Below are positions 8,563 to 17,133 of a stretch of DNA of 64,000 nucleotides, one piece after another. The notes under the pieces were generated by a model that saw only the letters and a program-made list of their open reading frames with translations, had not been told where the DNA came from and made no database searches. Every line of letters begins with the position of its first letter. Within the stretch, counting starts at the first letter, position 1. The translations under genes and the position numbers were made by a program. Source of the stretch: Sediminibacterium sp. (GTDB lineage: Bacteria; Bacteroidota; Bacteroidia; B-17B0; Aurantibacillaceae). The DNA is taken from positions 38,865 to 102,864 of the forward strand of contig JASGCO010000010.1 of assembly GCA_030054095.1 (NCBI GenBank), in the 5' to 3' direction.

Positions 8563-8617
8563 CGTTTACGGAATGAGGAAAGTCAGTTTTAGTTCGATGC
8601 TTTTACGTTTACGGAAT
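8563..8617. repeat. 12-bp exact direct repeat upstream of the MBL-rhodanese gene
   Basis: CGTTTACGGAAT occurs at 8563-8574 and again at 8606-8617, 43 nt apart start to start, 35-90 nt upstream of the MBL-rhodanese start. Spacing of about four helical turns would suit two protein sites on one DNA face. A regulatory role is inference. Confidence 0.4.
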
Positions 8618-8677
8618 CTGATTAGTATCAATGCGGCACATCAGGCAACAGGATGAGGCGGAACATTATTTTTAGTT

Positions 8678-8790
8678 AAACCCTGCGCCAGGGATGCGAA
8701 CGGTTTAGCTCTTTTTTAACCTGCTTGTTCTTTGCAGGTTAAAAAAAGCCGTAGCGATAGCGGAGCCGGTAGCAGCCCGCCCGGGCGCCC
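8678..8790 (+). repeat. GC-rich structured intergenic repeat, copy A
   Basis: It begins AACCCTGCGCCAGGGAT, has an inner hairpin with a 13-bp perfect stem (8712-8724 with 8734-8746), and ends with GATAGCGGAGCC and a GCCCGCCCGGGCGCC palindrome. The 5' core and the TAGCG-containing 3' core are shared with copies B (20925-21076, minus) and C (23673-23864, plus). It is much more GC-rich than its surroundings. Confidence 0.6.
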
Positions 8791-8841
8791 AAACAGATTG
8801 TAAAGAAATGGTGATGGCGGATCTGGTATAACTGAATACTT

Positions 8842-9402
8842 TTAGTTTCCGCTTCGTATGCGGCTTAACGTTTCCTGAGTAATGCCAAGGTACGAAGCAA
8901 TTTGTCCAAGACTGGCACGTTGTAATAGGCTGGCGCGGTGTTCGGTAAGATACTGATAACGTTCTTTAGCGGGTTTAAACTGAAGACTTAAAATACGTTC
9001 CTCGAGTTTAATGTAATAATTTTCAGTAATGCGACGGCCAATCCGTTCTGTTTCGGGAAATTGTAAATAAAGGTTTTGAAGCGATGCGTAGGGAATGATG
9101 GTGACAGAAGTGTCTTCAAGCGCCTCAATGCTTTCGAAGGAAGGCGTTTGTGAAATAAAGGCGTAAAAGCAGGTGGCAAATTCCTGTTCCTGTGCAAACC
9201 AGTTGGTAATTTCTTTGCCATCCAGATAATAGAAACCTCTGACAATACCTTTGGTAATGAATAGTAAATCAGTAGTTCGTTGCTGCGCGGAAAGAAGCGT
9301 ATGGCCTCTGGGGAACGCTGCCTCTTTGCAAACCGAAACAAGTGCCTGTTCTAATTCAGGTGAAACGGTAATAAGGGTTTTAAGGTATTGAAGCAAAGAC
9401 AT
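8842..9402 (-). CDS. Crp/Fnr-family transcriptional regulator
   Basis: A 186-residue regulator with an N-terminal cNMP-binding-like beta-roll (about 15-125; FITKGIVRGFYYLDGKEIT) and a short C-terminal helix-turn-helix (LGQIASYLGITQETLSRIR). It ends only a few residues after the recognition helix, as in many Bacteroidota members. The ATG at 9402 is chosen; an in-frame codon at 9468 would run into the ABC gene that ends at 9443. With this start the gap to the ABC gene is 40 nt on the same strand. The signal and targets are unknown. Confidence 0.8.
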   Translation of the reverse strand: MSLLQYLKTLITVSPELEQALVSVCKEAAFPRGHTLLSAQQRTTDLLFITKGIVRGFYYLDGKEITNWFAQEQEFATCFYAFISQTPSFESIEALEDTSVTIIPYASLQNLYLQFPETERIGRRITENYYIKLEERILSLQFKPAKERYQYLTEHRASLLQRASLGQIASYLGITQETLSRIRSGN

Positions 9403-9442
9403 CCTTAAGAAAGTAGTTGCTTCAAATATACAGTAAATGAAC

Positions 9443-11200
9443 TTAGGTTGTTTTTTTACGTTCGCCAATTTGTTGACGCCACATAGCGTAGTAGAGGCCT
9501 TTGCTTTCCAGCAGTTGTTCGTGTTGGCCTTGCTCTACAATAGTGCCATGTTCGAGTACAAAAATTTTATTAGCGTGCATAATGGTACTTAAGCGGTGCG
9601 CGATTAATACGGTGATTTGATTTTTCTGACTGGAAATAGAACGAATGGTTTCACTGATTTCTTCTTCGGTAAGCGAGTCGAGCGCTGAAGTGGCTTCGTC
9701 AAAAATGAGTAGCTGAGGATTGCGCAGCAACGAGCGTGCAATAGACAAACGTTGTTTTTCGCCACCACTTACTTTAATGCCTCCTTCTCCGATAGTGCTG
9801 TAAATACCTTTATCGGCCCGCTTCAATAAATTATGACATGCCGCTTTTTTTAGCACTTCAAGTATTTCATCATCGCTGGCATCGGGTTTTACAAATAAAA
9901 GGTTATCGCGAATGGTGCCGCTGAACAACTGAGGATCCTGAGTTACAAACCCCAGTTGATGGCGGAGTTCATTAATATCAATATTTTGCGCGTTAAGATT
10001 ATTGTAAAATATTTCGCCTTCTATGGGCTTGTATAAACCCACCAGTAATTTTACGAGTGTGGTTTTGCCACTGCCGCTTGGGCCCACAAAGGCAATGGTT
10101 TCGCCGCTTTTGATGGAGAAAGAGATGTCTTTTACGGCGTAACCAGGTGCGGTATTGTGGCGGAAACCAACGGTGTTAAACCGTAATGTTTCAATATTGC
10201 CAAGCGGACTTGGATGAGCAGGAATAGTATCGGATGAACTATTCATTAATTTTGAAAAATTATCCATGCTGGCTTTGGTTTCGTTATAAACGGCAATAAC
10301 ATTCCCCAGTTCCTGCAGGGGATTAAAGATGAAAAAGGAAAAGAACATAAGGGTAATGAGGTCACCTATTTTTATAACGCCATCAAACACAAAACAGTAT
10401 AGCGCAAATACCAGACAGGTACGCACTAGGTGAACCGTTGTTCCCTGAATAAAACTTAAACTACGGATAAAGCGGACTTTCTTTAATTCCAGTCCAAGAA
10501 TTTTGAGGGTGGTTTGGTTCAGGCGTTTTTCTTCCTGTTCTACCAGCCCCAGACTTTTTACCAGTTCTATGTTTCGTAACGATTCGGTGGTAGCGCCTGC
10601 TAAGGCAGTGGTTTCGCCCAAAATTTGTTTACTGATGGCTTTTATTTTTTTACCCAGAAACGAACTTACCGATGCAATTACAGGAACAGTAGCCAGATAA
10701 AGCGGCCCCAGCCAGGGATTAATATTAATAGCATAAACCATCACAAAAATTAAACCGATAATGGATTGAAAGATGAGTGTAATAAAAAGTGTTACAAATC
10801 TTTCGGTGTCGGTTTTTACTTTTTGAAGTTTACCTAATGTTTCACCACTGCGCTGGTCTTCAAAATCTTTATAGGGTAAGGATAACGCTTTTTTAATACC
10901 ATCGGTGTACATTTGGGCGCCGGTGCGCTGAATGACAATATTGGTAAAATAATCCTGAAAATTTTTCGCGATCCGCGATACCATGGCCGCGCCAATGGAA
11001 AGTCCGAGCCATAATCCCAGACTTTTAGAAAAGGAATTGAAGTCGTTACCGAACAGGGTGTGAGGTTCACCAAAGCGGTTGATGAGTTTACCGGTAATGA
11101 TAGAGTCCGTAAGCGAAAAGCACTGATTAACAGCGGCCAGCACCAGGGCCAGAAACAAAATTGATTTATGTTGTTTGAGATAGGTATAGAGGATTTTCAT
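9443..11200 (-). CDS. ABC exporter, fused permease and ATPase
   Basis: A half-transporter of 585 residues with six predicted membrane helices in residues 1-320 and an ATPase domain in 340-585. Walker A (GPSGSGKTT), Q-loop (VTQDPQLFSG), signature (VSGGEKQR), Walker B (LLIFDEATSALD) and the H-loop (IAHRLST) are all intact, so it should act as a homodimer in the inner membrane. The substrate cannot be told; lipids, peptides or drugs are all possible. The start at 11200 is supported by a TACCTTTG box on the minus strand (11212-11219) just upstream, which excludes the longer frame beginning at 11293. The Crp/Fnr gene follows downstream. Confidence 0.9.
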   Translation of the reverse strand: MKILYTYLKQHKSILFLALVLAAVNQCFSLTDSIITGKLINRFGEPHTLFGNDFNSFSKSLGLWLGLSIGAAMVSRIAKNFQDYFTNIVIQRTGAQMYTDGIKKALSLPYKDFEDQRSGETLGKLQKVKTDTERFVTLFITLIFQSIIGLIFVMVYAININPWLGPLYLATVPVIASVSSFLGKKIKAISKQILGETTALAGATTESLRNIELVKSLGLVEQEEKRLNQTTLKILGLELKKVRFIRSLSFIQGTTVHLVRTCLVFALYCFVFDGVIKIGDLITLMFFSFFIFNPLQELGNVIAVYNETKASMDNFSKLMNSSSDTIPAHPSPLGNIETLRFNTVGFRHNTAPGYAVKDISFSIKSGETIAFVGPSGSGKTTLVKLLVGLYKPIEGEIFYNNLNAQNIDINELRHQLGFVTQDPQLFSGTIRDNLLFVKPDASDDEILEVLKKAACHNLLKRADKGIYSTIGEGGIKVSGGEKQRLSIARSLLRNPQLLIFDEATSALDSLTEEEISETIRSISSQKNQITVLIAHRLSTIMHANKIFVLEHGTIVEQGQHEQLLESKGLYYAMWRQQIGERKKTT

Positions 11201-11211
11201 AAAATAAATGG

Positions 11212-11219
11212 CAAAGGTA
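11212..11219 (-). promoter_or_regulatory. Bacteroidota -7 box for the ABC exporter gene
   Basis: TACCTTTG on the minus strand, 11 nt before the ABC exporter ATG. No good TTG lies at the usual distance. It supports the shorter start for that gene. Confidence 0.5.
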
Positions 11220-11291
11220 ATGACTTTAACATCTTTATGATACGCTAACAGGCGGAATATCGTTAAAAACCGTTTAAGGAAACAGGAAAAC

Positions 11292-11318
11292 AAAACCCCG
11301 GAGTTTGTCCGGGGTTTT
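11292..11318 (-). terminator. Terminator of the sigma factor/protease operon
   Basis: AAAACCCCGGA (11292-11302) and TCCGGGGTTTT (11308-11318) form an 11-bp perfect stem with a 5-nt loop. It lies just past the protease stop on the minus strand and upstream of the ABC gene. The stem is T-flanked on both strands. Confidence 0.85.
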
Positions 11319-11340
11319 ACGTTTTTGTATGAGAAGTGGA

Positions 11341-12417
11341 TTAATTTTCTTTATAAACCATGATGTTAAATACATAAGGGTTCACTTTTTTGATCTGATC
11401 AACCCGTTTCAGGTTTTTTAAACTTTTCTTTGAGGTATTGAGTACTAAACCTTCTGTTTTGCTGCTATTGATGGAGTTTAGGATATCACTGATTTTAACG
11501 GCATAGCTGGTACCCTCGGCGCTACTCAGTTTTCCGCGGATCATACCAATAATATTACCTTGCTCGTCCATTACCGGGCCGCCGCTGTTACCAGGGTTAA
11601 CCGGAATAGACACCTGATACATGGTGGTGTCGTTAAGGTGGCCACTAAGTGCGCTGAGCGACCCTTCTCCGTAAACCACCTCTTTGCGCGGGAAGCCCAA
11701 TGTAAATACTTTTTCCCCTAAATCGGATGGTTTGCCTGAATAGGAAAACGGAACATTCCAGCCTTTATAAACGGTATCGGTTTCTATTTTAAGAACGGCA
11801 ATATCCAGTTTAGGATCACTGATCATGACTTTGGCAAGTGTGCGTTCAGTAAATTTGTTTTCGATAAAAATACTGTCGGCTCCGTTAATGGTATGCCAAC
11901 TGGTGATTACAAATCCGTTATTGTTAAGTGCAAAACCACTACCCTCTAAGTTGGCAGGCGCGTAACGCTGTTTGGTTGGTTGATTAATAAATGCCGTTAC
12001 AATGCCGTTTTGAGAATATTTTAACTCTACCACTTCGCGTTTAAGGTCAGTAATTTCGTTACTTTGTTTTTTAAGAAGATAGCCACCGGTACTTAGCAAT
12101 GCAATGGTGGTTACCACGGCTACAAGACCTGTACTGGCTGCAATAAACGCGGTTTTGCCGAAACGCTCCATAAAACTGGATTGCTTAATGGAAATAATTT
12201 TAGCGTCTTTGCCAAATGATTCGGCATGAAATTGCTTTAACTGGCTTTTTAAATCGTTTCGTTTGGAATACGTGGTTAACGTATCGAGCAGGGTTTTATG
12301 CTGTTCAAAGGCTTTTGAAAATACATCTTCGTTTTTTAGCCGCCATTCAAAATGGGCTTTTTCCTCCGCGTTCAGTTGCCCGTTTAAATAGGCGTCAAAT
12401 AAATCTACACTTCTCAT
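11341..12417 (-). CDS. Membrane-anchored trypsin-like serine protease with anti-sigma-like N-terminus
   Basis: A protein of 358 residues. Residues 1-70 (DLFDAYLNGQLNAEEKAHFE) resemble the cytoplasmic part of Bacteroidota anti-sigma factors. A single membrane helix lies at about 88-114, then a short coiled segment, then an S1C/DegP-type protease domain (about 135-315) with catalytic His175 (SWHTINGAD), Asp205 (LDIAVLK) and Ser278 (NPGNSGGPV) all present. The expected topology puts the protease in the periplasm and the N-terminus in the cytoplasm. No PDZ domain is visible. The start overlaps the stop of the sigma factor gene by 4 nt (ATGA), so the two are translationally coupled. A role as anti-sigma factor with a built-in sensor is inference. 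Confidence 0.83.
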   Translation of the reverse strand: MRSVDLFDAYLNGQLNAEEKAHFEWRLKNEDVFSKAFEQHKTLLDTLTTYSKRNDLKSQLKQFHAESFGKDAKIISIKQSSFMERFGKTAFIAASTGLVAVVTTIALLSTGGYLLKKQSNEITDLKREVVELKYSQNGIVTAFINQPTKQRYAPANLEGSGFALNNNGFVITSWHTINGADSIFIENKFTERTLAKVMISDPKLDIAVLKIETDTVYKGWNVPFSYSGKPSDLGEKVFTLGFPRKEVVYGEGSLSALSGHLNDTTMYQVSIPVNPGNSGGPVMDEQGNIIGMIRGKLSSAEGTSYAVKISDILNSINSSKTEGLVLNTSKKSLKNLKRVDQIKKVNPYVFNIMVYKEN

Positions 12418-12992
12418 GCTTCTACACTATTGGTGTCAAAAAACTGTTTTTTTAAGCGTTGCAAACACTTGTATTTTTGATTTTTCGCGTTATCCGCATT
12501 GGTGTAACCAAATTTGTCCGAAATGGCTTCCATGGAAAGTTTATACACGTAAAAATCTTTTAATAGCGCGGCGCAGGGCTCGCCCAAAGTGGCAAGGCTT
12601 TTATTCATTTTTTCGATGTCGGCCTCTTTTTGCAAATGTTCCTGCATTTCGGTCTGTACATCGGCTAACTGCTCTTCCTGATCTTCCCGTATTAAACCGG
12701 TATGACCGTGTTTACGCAATTGTTTTAACCACAACCGTTTGGCAATGGAGTAAATAAACGTTTGCAACTGGCAGTTGAGGCTAAATTCAGGCTTTTGAAC
12801 CGCTTCGTATAAAACGATAATGGTTTCCTGATAAACATCCTCGGCCGCTTCCTGTGTGCCGCTATTATTAACAACAAGTTTAAGAACGATATTATAGTAC
12901 TTTTTATACAAGGCTCTTAATACAAGACTATCTCCGCTTTTCAGGCCGGTAATAAATCCTTCATCTGTAATAGGTGCTTTTGTATGAGACAT
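12414..12992 (-). CDS. ECF-type RNA polymerase sigma-70 factor
   Basis: A 192-residue sigma factor with region 2 at about 20-95 (VLRALYKKYYNIVLKLV, EDVYQETIIVLYEAV, FIYSIAKRLWLKQLRK) and region 4 at about 130-185, whose DNA-recognition part (MEAISDKFGYTNADNAKNQKYK) is typical of Bacteroidota ECF factors. It is followed by the anti-sigma-like/protease gene with a 4-nt overlap. A TACCTTTG box on the minus strand (13028-13035) lies upstream. It probably serves an envelope-stress regulon; the targets are unknown. Confidence 0.88.
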   Translation of the reverse strand: MSHTKAPITDEGFITGLKSGDSLVLRALYKKYYNIVLKLVVNNSGTQEAAEDVYQETIIVLYEAVQKPEFSLNCQLQTFIYSIAKRLWLKQLRKHGHTGLIREDQEEQLADVQTEMQEHLQKEADIEKMNKSLATLGEPCAALLKDFYVYKLSMEAISDKFGYTNADNAKNQKYKCLQRLKKQFFDTNSVEA

Positions 12993-13027
12993 ACTTTATG
13001 CCTGTATGGATTAATTCGTTAAGGCTG

Positions 13028-13035
13028 CAAAGGTA
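13028..13035 (-). promoter_or_regulatory. Bacteroidota -7 box for the ECF sigma operon
   Basis: TACCTTTG on the minus strand, 35 nt before the sigma factor ATG, matching the TAnnTTTG consensus. No clear TTG is seen at the usual upstream spacing. Confidence 0.45.
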
Positions 13036-13207
13036 ACCCAAAAGCGGGGAAGAAAACCGGAAATATTTTGTAACCCATTTTATTTTTAAAATTATATTGC
13101 TGATTATCAATAGTTTAAATAAATATTGAATTTTTTTTGGAAAAAATGGGGTTACCTTTTTGAAGGTTGAGGAATAAATAGAAAATTAAAATAAAAAACT
13201 CTAAAAA

Positions 13208-13471
13208 ATGAAAAAAGTATTCTCAATTATCGCTGTAGCTGCTTTGTCAGTTGCTTTCGTTGCATGTGGTCCTTCTGCTGAAGAAAAAGCTAAAATGGAA
13301 GAAAACGCTAAACGTATTCAGGATTCAATCGCTGCTGCTATCAACGCTAGCATGAATGCTGCTACTGAAGCTGCTTCTACTGCTGTTGACAGCGCTGCTG
13401 CTGCTGCCGCTAACGCTGCTGCTACTGCTACTGATGCTGCTGCTAAAGCTGTTGAAGAAGTAAAAAAATAA
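13208..13471 (+). CDS. Small alanine-rich lipoprotein
   Basis: A protein of 87 residues with a signal peptide ending in a lipobox (VAFVAC, Cys20), followed by a charged linker and a long Ala-rich amphipathic helix containing regular Ser/Thr/Asp/Lys residues. It recalls the alanine-rich coiled coils of Lpp-type outer-membrane lipoproteins, though no family is recognised. Alanine is encoded almost entirely by GCT, unlike its neighbours, which suggests strong expression and creates a near-tandem GCT tract. It is flanked upstream by an AT-rich leader and downstream by a strong terminator, so it is probably monocistronic. Confidence 0.75.
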   Translation: MKKVFSIIAVAALSVAFVACGPSAEEKAKMEENAKRIQDSIAAAINASMNAATEAASTAVDSAAAAAANAAATATDAAAKAVEEVKK

Positions 13472-13496
13472 TTTGTGTTTAGTTAGTTAGCTGATT

Positions 13497-13532
13497 AGCT
13501 CCGGTGCAAAACGCCGGGGCTTTTCTGTTTTT
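13497..13532 (+). terminator. Terminator of the alanine-rich lipoprotein gene
   Basis: AGCTCCGGTG (13497-13506) pairs with CGCCGGGGCT (13512-13521), including two G-T pairs, and a T-rich run follows. Confidence 0.8.
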
Positions 13533-13632
13533 TGGTAGGTTCGCTACCTTTGGATCCTTTTCAGATAGTAGATTTATAGTAGCCGCTTAACTGGTATTAC
13601 AACAAAACAAGTCGTAACTTTACACAGCAATT

Positions 13633-14724
13633 ATGGAAATAACTACGCAGCAGGTTCTGGATGCACTTCGGTATGTAGATGATCCGGACTTAAAAAAAGA
13701 TCTGGTAACTCTTAACATGGTTAAGGATGTAAAGGTAGATGGATTAAACATTTCATTTACTGTAGTACTTACAACTCCCGCCTGTCCTATGAAGGACATG
13801 ATACATAACGCGTGTATGAATGCTATTCTGCATTACGTTAGTAAAGAGGCTAAAGTAAGTATTAACATGACGGCGACGGTTACCTCTAAAAAAGAAAAGG
13901 ATGACACAACCCTCCGGGATGTTAAAAATATAGTGGCGGTAGCCAGTGGCAAAGGAGGCGTAGGTAAGAGTACTATTGCGGCCAATCTGGCTTTGGGATT
14001 AGCCCGACAGGGTGCAAAAGTGGGATTGGTGGATGCTGATATTTACGGGCCCTCGCAAACTATTATGTTTGGCGTTGAGAAAGAGATGCCAGGTCCGGCT
14101 GAATTTAACGGGCAGCGTAAAATGAAACCGGTAGAAGCGTATGGTGTAAAATTAAACAGCGTTGGCTTTTTAGCTGGTCCTAATCAGGTTATTGCGCTCC
14201 GTGGCCCAATGGCCAGTAAGGCGTTGAGCCAGTTATTTTATGATACCGTTTGGGGTGAACTGGATTATCTGATTGTTGACCTTCCGCCGGGTACCGGCGA
14301 TATACAAATTACCTTGTGTAGTCAGGTACCATTAACAGGAGCGGTAGTGGTTTGTACTCCTCAGGAAGTTGCTCTGGCCGATGCGCGTAAAGGCATAGCC
14401 TTGTTTAATCTTCCGCAAATTAATGTTCCTGTTCTGGGTCTTGTAGAAAATATGGCATGGTTTACACCTGCCGAATTGCCTCAAAATAAATATTACCTGT
14501 TTGGTAAAGAAGGGGTAAAACATCTGGCAGAAGAGTTAACATTGCCTTTGCTGGCACAAGTGCCTTTGGTGCAAAGTGTGCGTGAGGCCGCTGATGCCGG
14601 ACGTCCCGCTGTTTTGCAGGAGGCCACAGAGCAAGCACTTACGTTTATGGAACTGGCGCAAAATGTGGCGCAACAGGTAGCCATCCGTAATGCCAGCCTT
14701 CAAACAATTGAAACAGAGGCCTAA
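13633..14724 (+). CDS. Mrp/NBP35-type iron-sulfur cluster carrier ATPase
   Basis: A 363-residue P-loop ATPase that loads or transfers Fe-S clusters in the cytoplasm. An N-terminal MIP18/DUF59 domain (1-80, with TTPACPMKDM) is followed by the deviant Walker A motif SGKGGVGKST (105-114), the Mrp signature VDLPPGTGD and a C-terminal Rossmann-like part. The CPxC cluster-binding pair common in this family is replaced by ENMAWFTPAELPQNKYY, a form I associate with Bacteroidota Mrp, so cluster binding may differ. A TAACTTTA box lies just upstream. The nfu gene follows 41 nt downstream, reinforcing the role in Fe-S assembly. Confidence 0.9.
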   Translation: MEITTQQVLDALRYVDDPDLKKDLVTLNMVKDVKVDGLNISFTVVLTTPACPMKDMIHNACMNAILHYVSKEAKVSINMTATVTSKKEKDDTTLRDVKNIVAVASGKGGVGKSTIAANLALGLARQGAKVGLVDADIYGPSQTIMFGVEKEMPGPAEFNGQRKMKPVEAYGVKLNSVGFLAGPNQVIALRGPMASKALSQLFYDTVWGELDYLIVDLPPGTGDIQITLCSQVPLTGAVVVCTPQEVALADARKGIALFNLPQINVPVLGLVENMAWFTPAELPQNKYYLFGKEGVKHLAEELTLPLLAQVPLVQSVREAADAGRPAVLQEATEQALTFMELAQNVAQQVAIRNASLQTIETEA

Positions 14725-14750
14725 AGAGTAGAAAAACGAAATTCAATTTG

Positions 14751-14758
14751 TATCTTTG
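14751..14758 (+). promoter_or_regulatory. Bacteroidota -7 box before nfu
   Basis: TATCTTTG lies 7 nt before the ATG of the NifU-like gene. An internal promoter in addition to read-through from mrp is possible. No convincing TTG element is seen. Confidence 0.4.
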
Positions 14759-14765
14759 ATGATAT

Positions 14766-15014
14766 ATGCAAACATTACACGAAAAGGTTGAGGCGGCCTT
14801 AAATACCATTCGTCCTTACCTTGAAGCCGACGGCGGCAATGTGGAAGTAGTGGAAATTACTGAAGCAAAAGTGGTTAAACTGGAGCTGAAGGGCGCTTGC
14901 AAAACCTGCAATATGAGCCACATGACCATGAAAGCCGGGATAGAAGAAACCATTAAACGTTCGGTACCCGAAGTAACGGGTATAGAAGCCGTTAACCAAT
15001 CCATTCAATTGTAA
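14766..15014 (+). CDS. NifU C-terminal-domain (Nfu) iron-sulfur scaffold
   Basis: An 82-residue stand-alone Nfu domain. The cluster-binding CKTC motif (Cys45-Cys48) sits in the usual GACxxC context, after PYLEADGGNVE, which is diagnostic of the family. Two such monomers would bridge a [4Fe-4S] cluster and pass it to client proteins in the cytoplasm. It lies between mrp and metF on the same strand (17 nt to metF). Confidence 0.93.
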   Translation: MQTLHEKVEAALNTIRPYLEADGGNVEVVEITEAKVVKLELKGACKTCNMSHMTMKAGIEETIKRSVPEVTGIEAVNQSIQL

Positions 15015-15031
15015 CGTATCCTGTTGTAGTT

Positions 15032-15985
15032 ATGAAACTGACCGAAAAACTGAACCAGTCAAAAAGTACATTATTTTCTATTGAAATTCTGCCACCTTTA
15101 AAAGGCAAAAGCATACAAAGTATTTACGACGGCATTGACCCCCTGATGGAGTTTAAGCCCGCATTTGTGGATGTAACCTATCACCGCGAAGAGTATATTT
15201 ATAAAAAGCGCGAAGGTGGCTACCTCGAAAAGGTGAGTATGCGCAAGCGTCCCGGAACGGTAGGTATTTGTGCCGCTATTATGAATAAGTACGATGTAGA
15301 AGCGGTACCACATATTATATGCGGAGGGTTTACCCGCGAGGAAACCGAAAACGCGTTAATTGACCTCCAGTTTTTAGGTATTGATAACGTACTGGCCTTA
15401 AGAGGCGACTCTATAAAAACTGAGCCTGCATTTGTTCCGGAGCCAGGCGGACACGCTTACGCGCTTGATTTGGTAAAGCAAATCAAAGACATGAACGAGT
15501 CGCGTTATCTGGATAACGACATGAAGGATGCCGCGCCTACTAATTTTTGTATTGGAATAGCGGGTTATCCTGAAAAGCATTTCGAAGCGCCGAACATGAT
15601 CAGTGATTTAAAATACCTGAAACAAAAAGTGGATGCCGGTGCTGAGTACATTGTTACCCAAATGTTTTTCGATAACAACAAGTATTTTCAGTTTGTAGAA
15701 GAGTGCCGCAAGCAGGGTATTAACGTACCCATTATTCCCGGATTAAAAATCCTGAGCAGCAAAAAGCAAATTGTAACCCTTCCTAAAATATTCCATATTG
15801 ATATTCCACAACCGTTTTACGAAGCGCTGGAATCTTGTAAAGACGAAAAGCAAATTAAGGAAGTGGGTATTAAATGGTGTATCGAACAATGCAAGGAACT
15901 CATCAAAGCCAATGTGCCTTGTCTGCATTTTTACACCATGGGCGCGTCTGAAATGACCAAAGCCGTTGCAAAGGAAATTTTTTAA
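15032..15985 (+). CDS. metF: Methylenetetrahydrofolate reductase
   Basis: A 317-residue FAD enzyme reducing 5,10-methylene-THF to 5-methyl-THF for methionine synthesis. It has the TIM-barrel family features: FSIEILPP with the catalytic Glu near the N-terminus, VDVTYHRE, the NVLALRGD loop and a conserved GIAGYPEKH motif. Length fits the bacterial single-domain form. It follows nfu after 17 nt and precedes holA by 49 nt. Confidence 0.93.
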   Translation: MKLTEKLNQSKSTLFSIEILPPLKGKSIQSIYDGIDPLMEFKPAFVDVTYHREEYIYKKREGGYLEKVSMRKRPGTVGICAAIMNKYDVEAVPHIICGGFTREETENALIDLQFLGIDNVLALRGDSIKTEPAFVPEPGGHAYALDLVKQIKDMNESRYLDNDMKDAAPTNFCIGIAGYPEKHFEAPNMISDLKYLKQKVDAGAEYIVTQMFFDNNKYFQFVEECRKQGINVPIIPGLKILSSKKQIVTLPKIFHIDIPQPFYEALESCKDEKQIKEVGIKWCIEQCKELIKANVPCLHFYTMGASEMTKAVAKEIF

Positions 15986-16034
15986 GAAGAATGACAGGCA
16001 AACGCGTGTCCTTGTAATTCCTTACATTTAACAC

Positions 16035-17090
16035 ATGAAAGAGGTCAATCAGATATTACTGGATTTAAAGCGGAAAATCTTTAAACCGGTGTATTTCCTG
16101 TGTGGCGAAGAAGCCTATTACATTGATCTGATAAGCGATTACATTGAACATAACGCCTTGGATGAAGCCGACCGCTCGTTTAATCAAACCGTGGTGTATG
16201 GAAAAGACACGGATTTAACCAGTATTCTGGGGCTGGCCAAACAATTCCCTATGATGAGTGAATATCAGGTGGTAATTGTGAAGGAGGCTCAAAACCTGAA
16301 GGAACTGAACAAAAGCGCCGGGGGAGATGAGGATGGACCTAAAAGCAGCAGTGGCGGCGCGGCGCAATTACTGCATTACGTTAATGCCCCGCAAAGCAGC
16401 ACTATACTTGTGTTTTGCTATAAGTACAAAAGTATTGATAAACGCAGTGCCCTGGCAAAAGCCATCCAAAAGCATGCGGTATTTCTGGAAACTGCCCGGC
16501 TTTACGATAACCAGTTACCCGATTGGATTACCAGTTTTGTTACGGAGAAAGGCTATAAAATAGGCCCAAAAGCATCGTTTTTAATGGCCGAATTTTTAGG
16601 GAATGACCTCAGTAAAATCGTTAACGAGATTGATAAACTGGTGATTAATATTCCTGCAGGCAGCGAAATAAGCGCCGAACTGGTGCAGGACAATATTGGG
16701 ATCAGTAAAGACTATAACGTATTTGAGTTACAGGACGCTTTGGCCAAAAAAGATATTGTAAAGGCCAACCGCATTATAAATTACTTTGCCGCCAACGAAA
16801 AGGAACACCCGCTGGTAATGACGCTGAGTTCGTTGTATGGCTATTTCAGTAAAATTCTCAAATTTCATTTTTTACCCGATAAATCAAAGTTTGCGGCAGC
16901 ACAGGCATTGGGCGTTAATCCGTTTTTTGTGGATGGCTATGCCAAAGCAGCGGCCAATTACAGCACCGGCAAACTCAAAAACATTTTTAGTTATCTGAAA
17001 GAGTACGACCTTAAATCAAAAGGAGTTGATAACAGTAATGTTGGCCATGGCGAATTAATGAAGGAACTCATTTTTAAAATTCTGCATTAA
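16035..17090 (+). CDS. holA: DNA polymerase III subunit delta
   Basis: A 351-residue clamp-loader subunit that opens the beta sliding clamp. It begins with the typical PVYFLCGEEAYYID motif, followed by the AAA+-like domain and a helical C-terminal domain. A Gly/Ser-rich insertion (about residues 96-112) lies in the first domain. The predicted Walker motifs are degenerate, as expected for delta. A TTACATTTA sequence upstream may be a promoter. Confidence 0.9.
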   Translation: MKEVNQILLDLKRKIFKPVYFLCGEEAYYIDLISDYIEHNALDEADRSFNQTVVYGKDTDLTSILGLAKQFPMMSEYQVVIVKEAQNLKELNKSAGGDEDGPKSSSGGAAQLLHYVNAPQSSTILVFCYKYKSIDKRSALAKAIQKHAVFLETARLYDNQLPDWITSFVTEKGYKIGPKASFLMAEFLGNDLSKIVNEIDKLVINIPAGSEISAELVQDNIGISKDYNVFELQDALAKKDIVKANRIINYFAANEKEHPLVMTLSSLYGYFSKILKFHFLPDKSKFAAAQALGVNPFFVDGYAKAAANYSTGKLKNIFSYLKEYDLKSKGVDNSNVGHGELMKELIFKILH

Positions 17091-17133
17091 AAACGGGGCT
17101 GTAACCTAACAGGTCTGTCGTATTATATCTGTA

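Larger units (their letters stand above)
8528..8841. other. 314-nt intergenic region
   Basis: The region contains a 12-bp direct repeat (8563-8574 and 8606-8617) upstream of the MBL gene and one copy of the GC-rich structured repeat (8678-8790). I see no gene in it. Confidence 0.6.
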
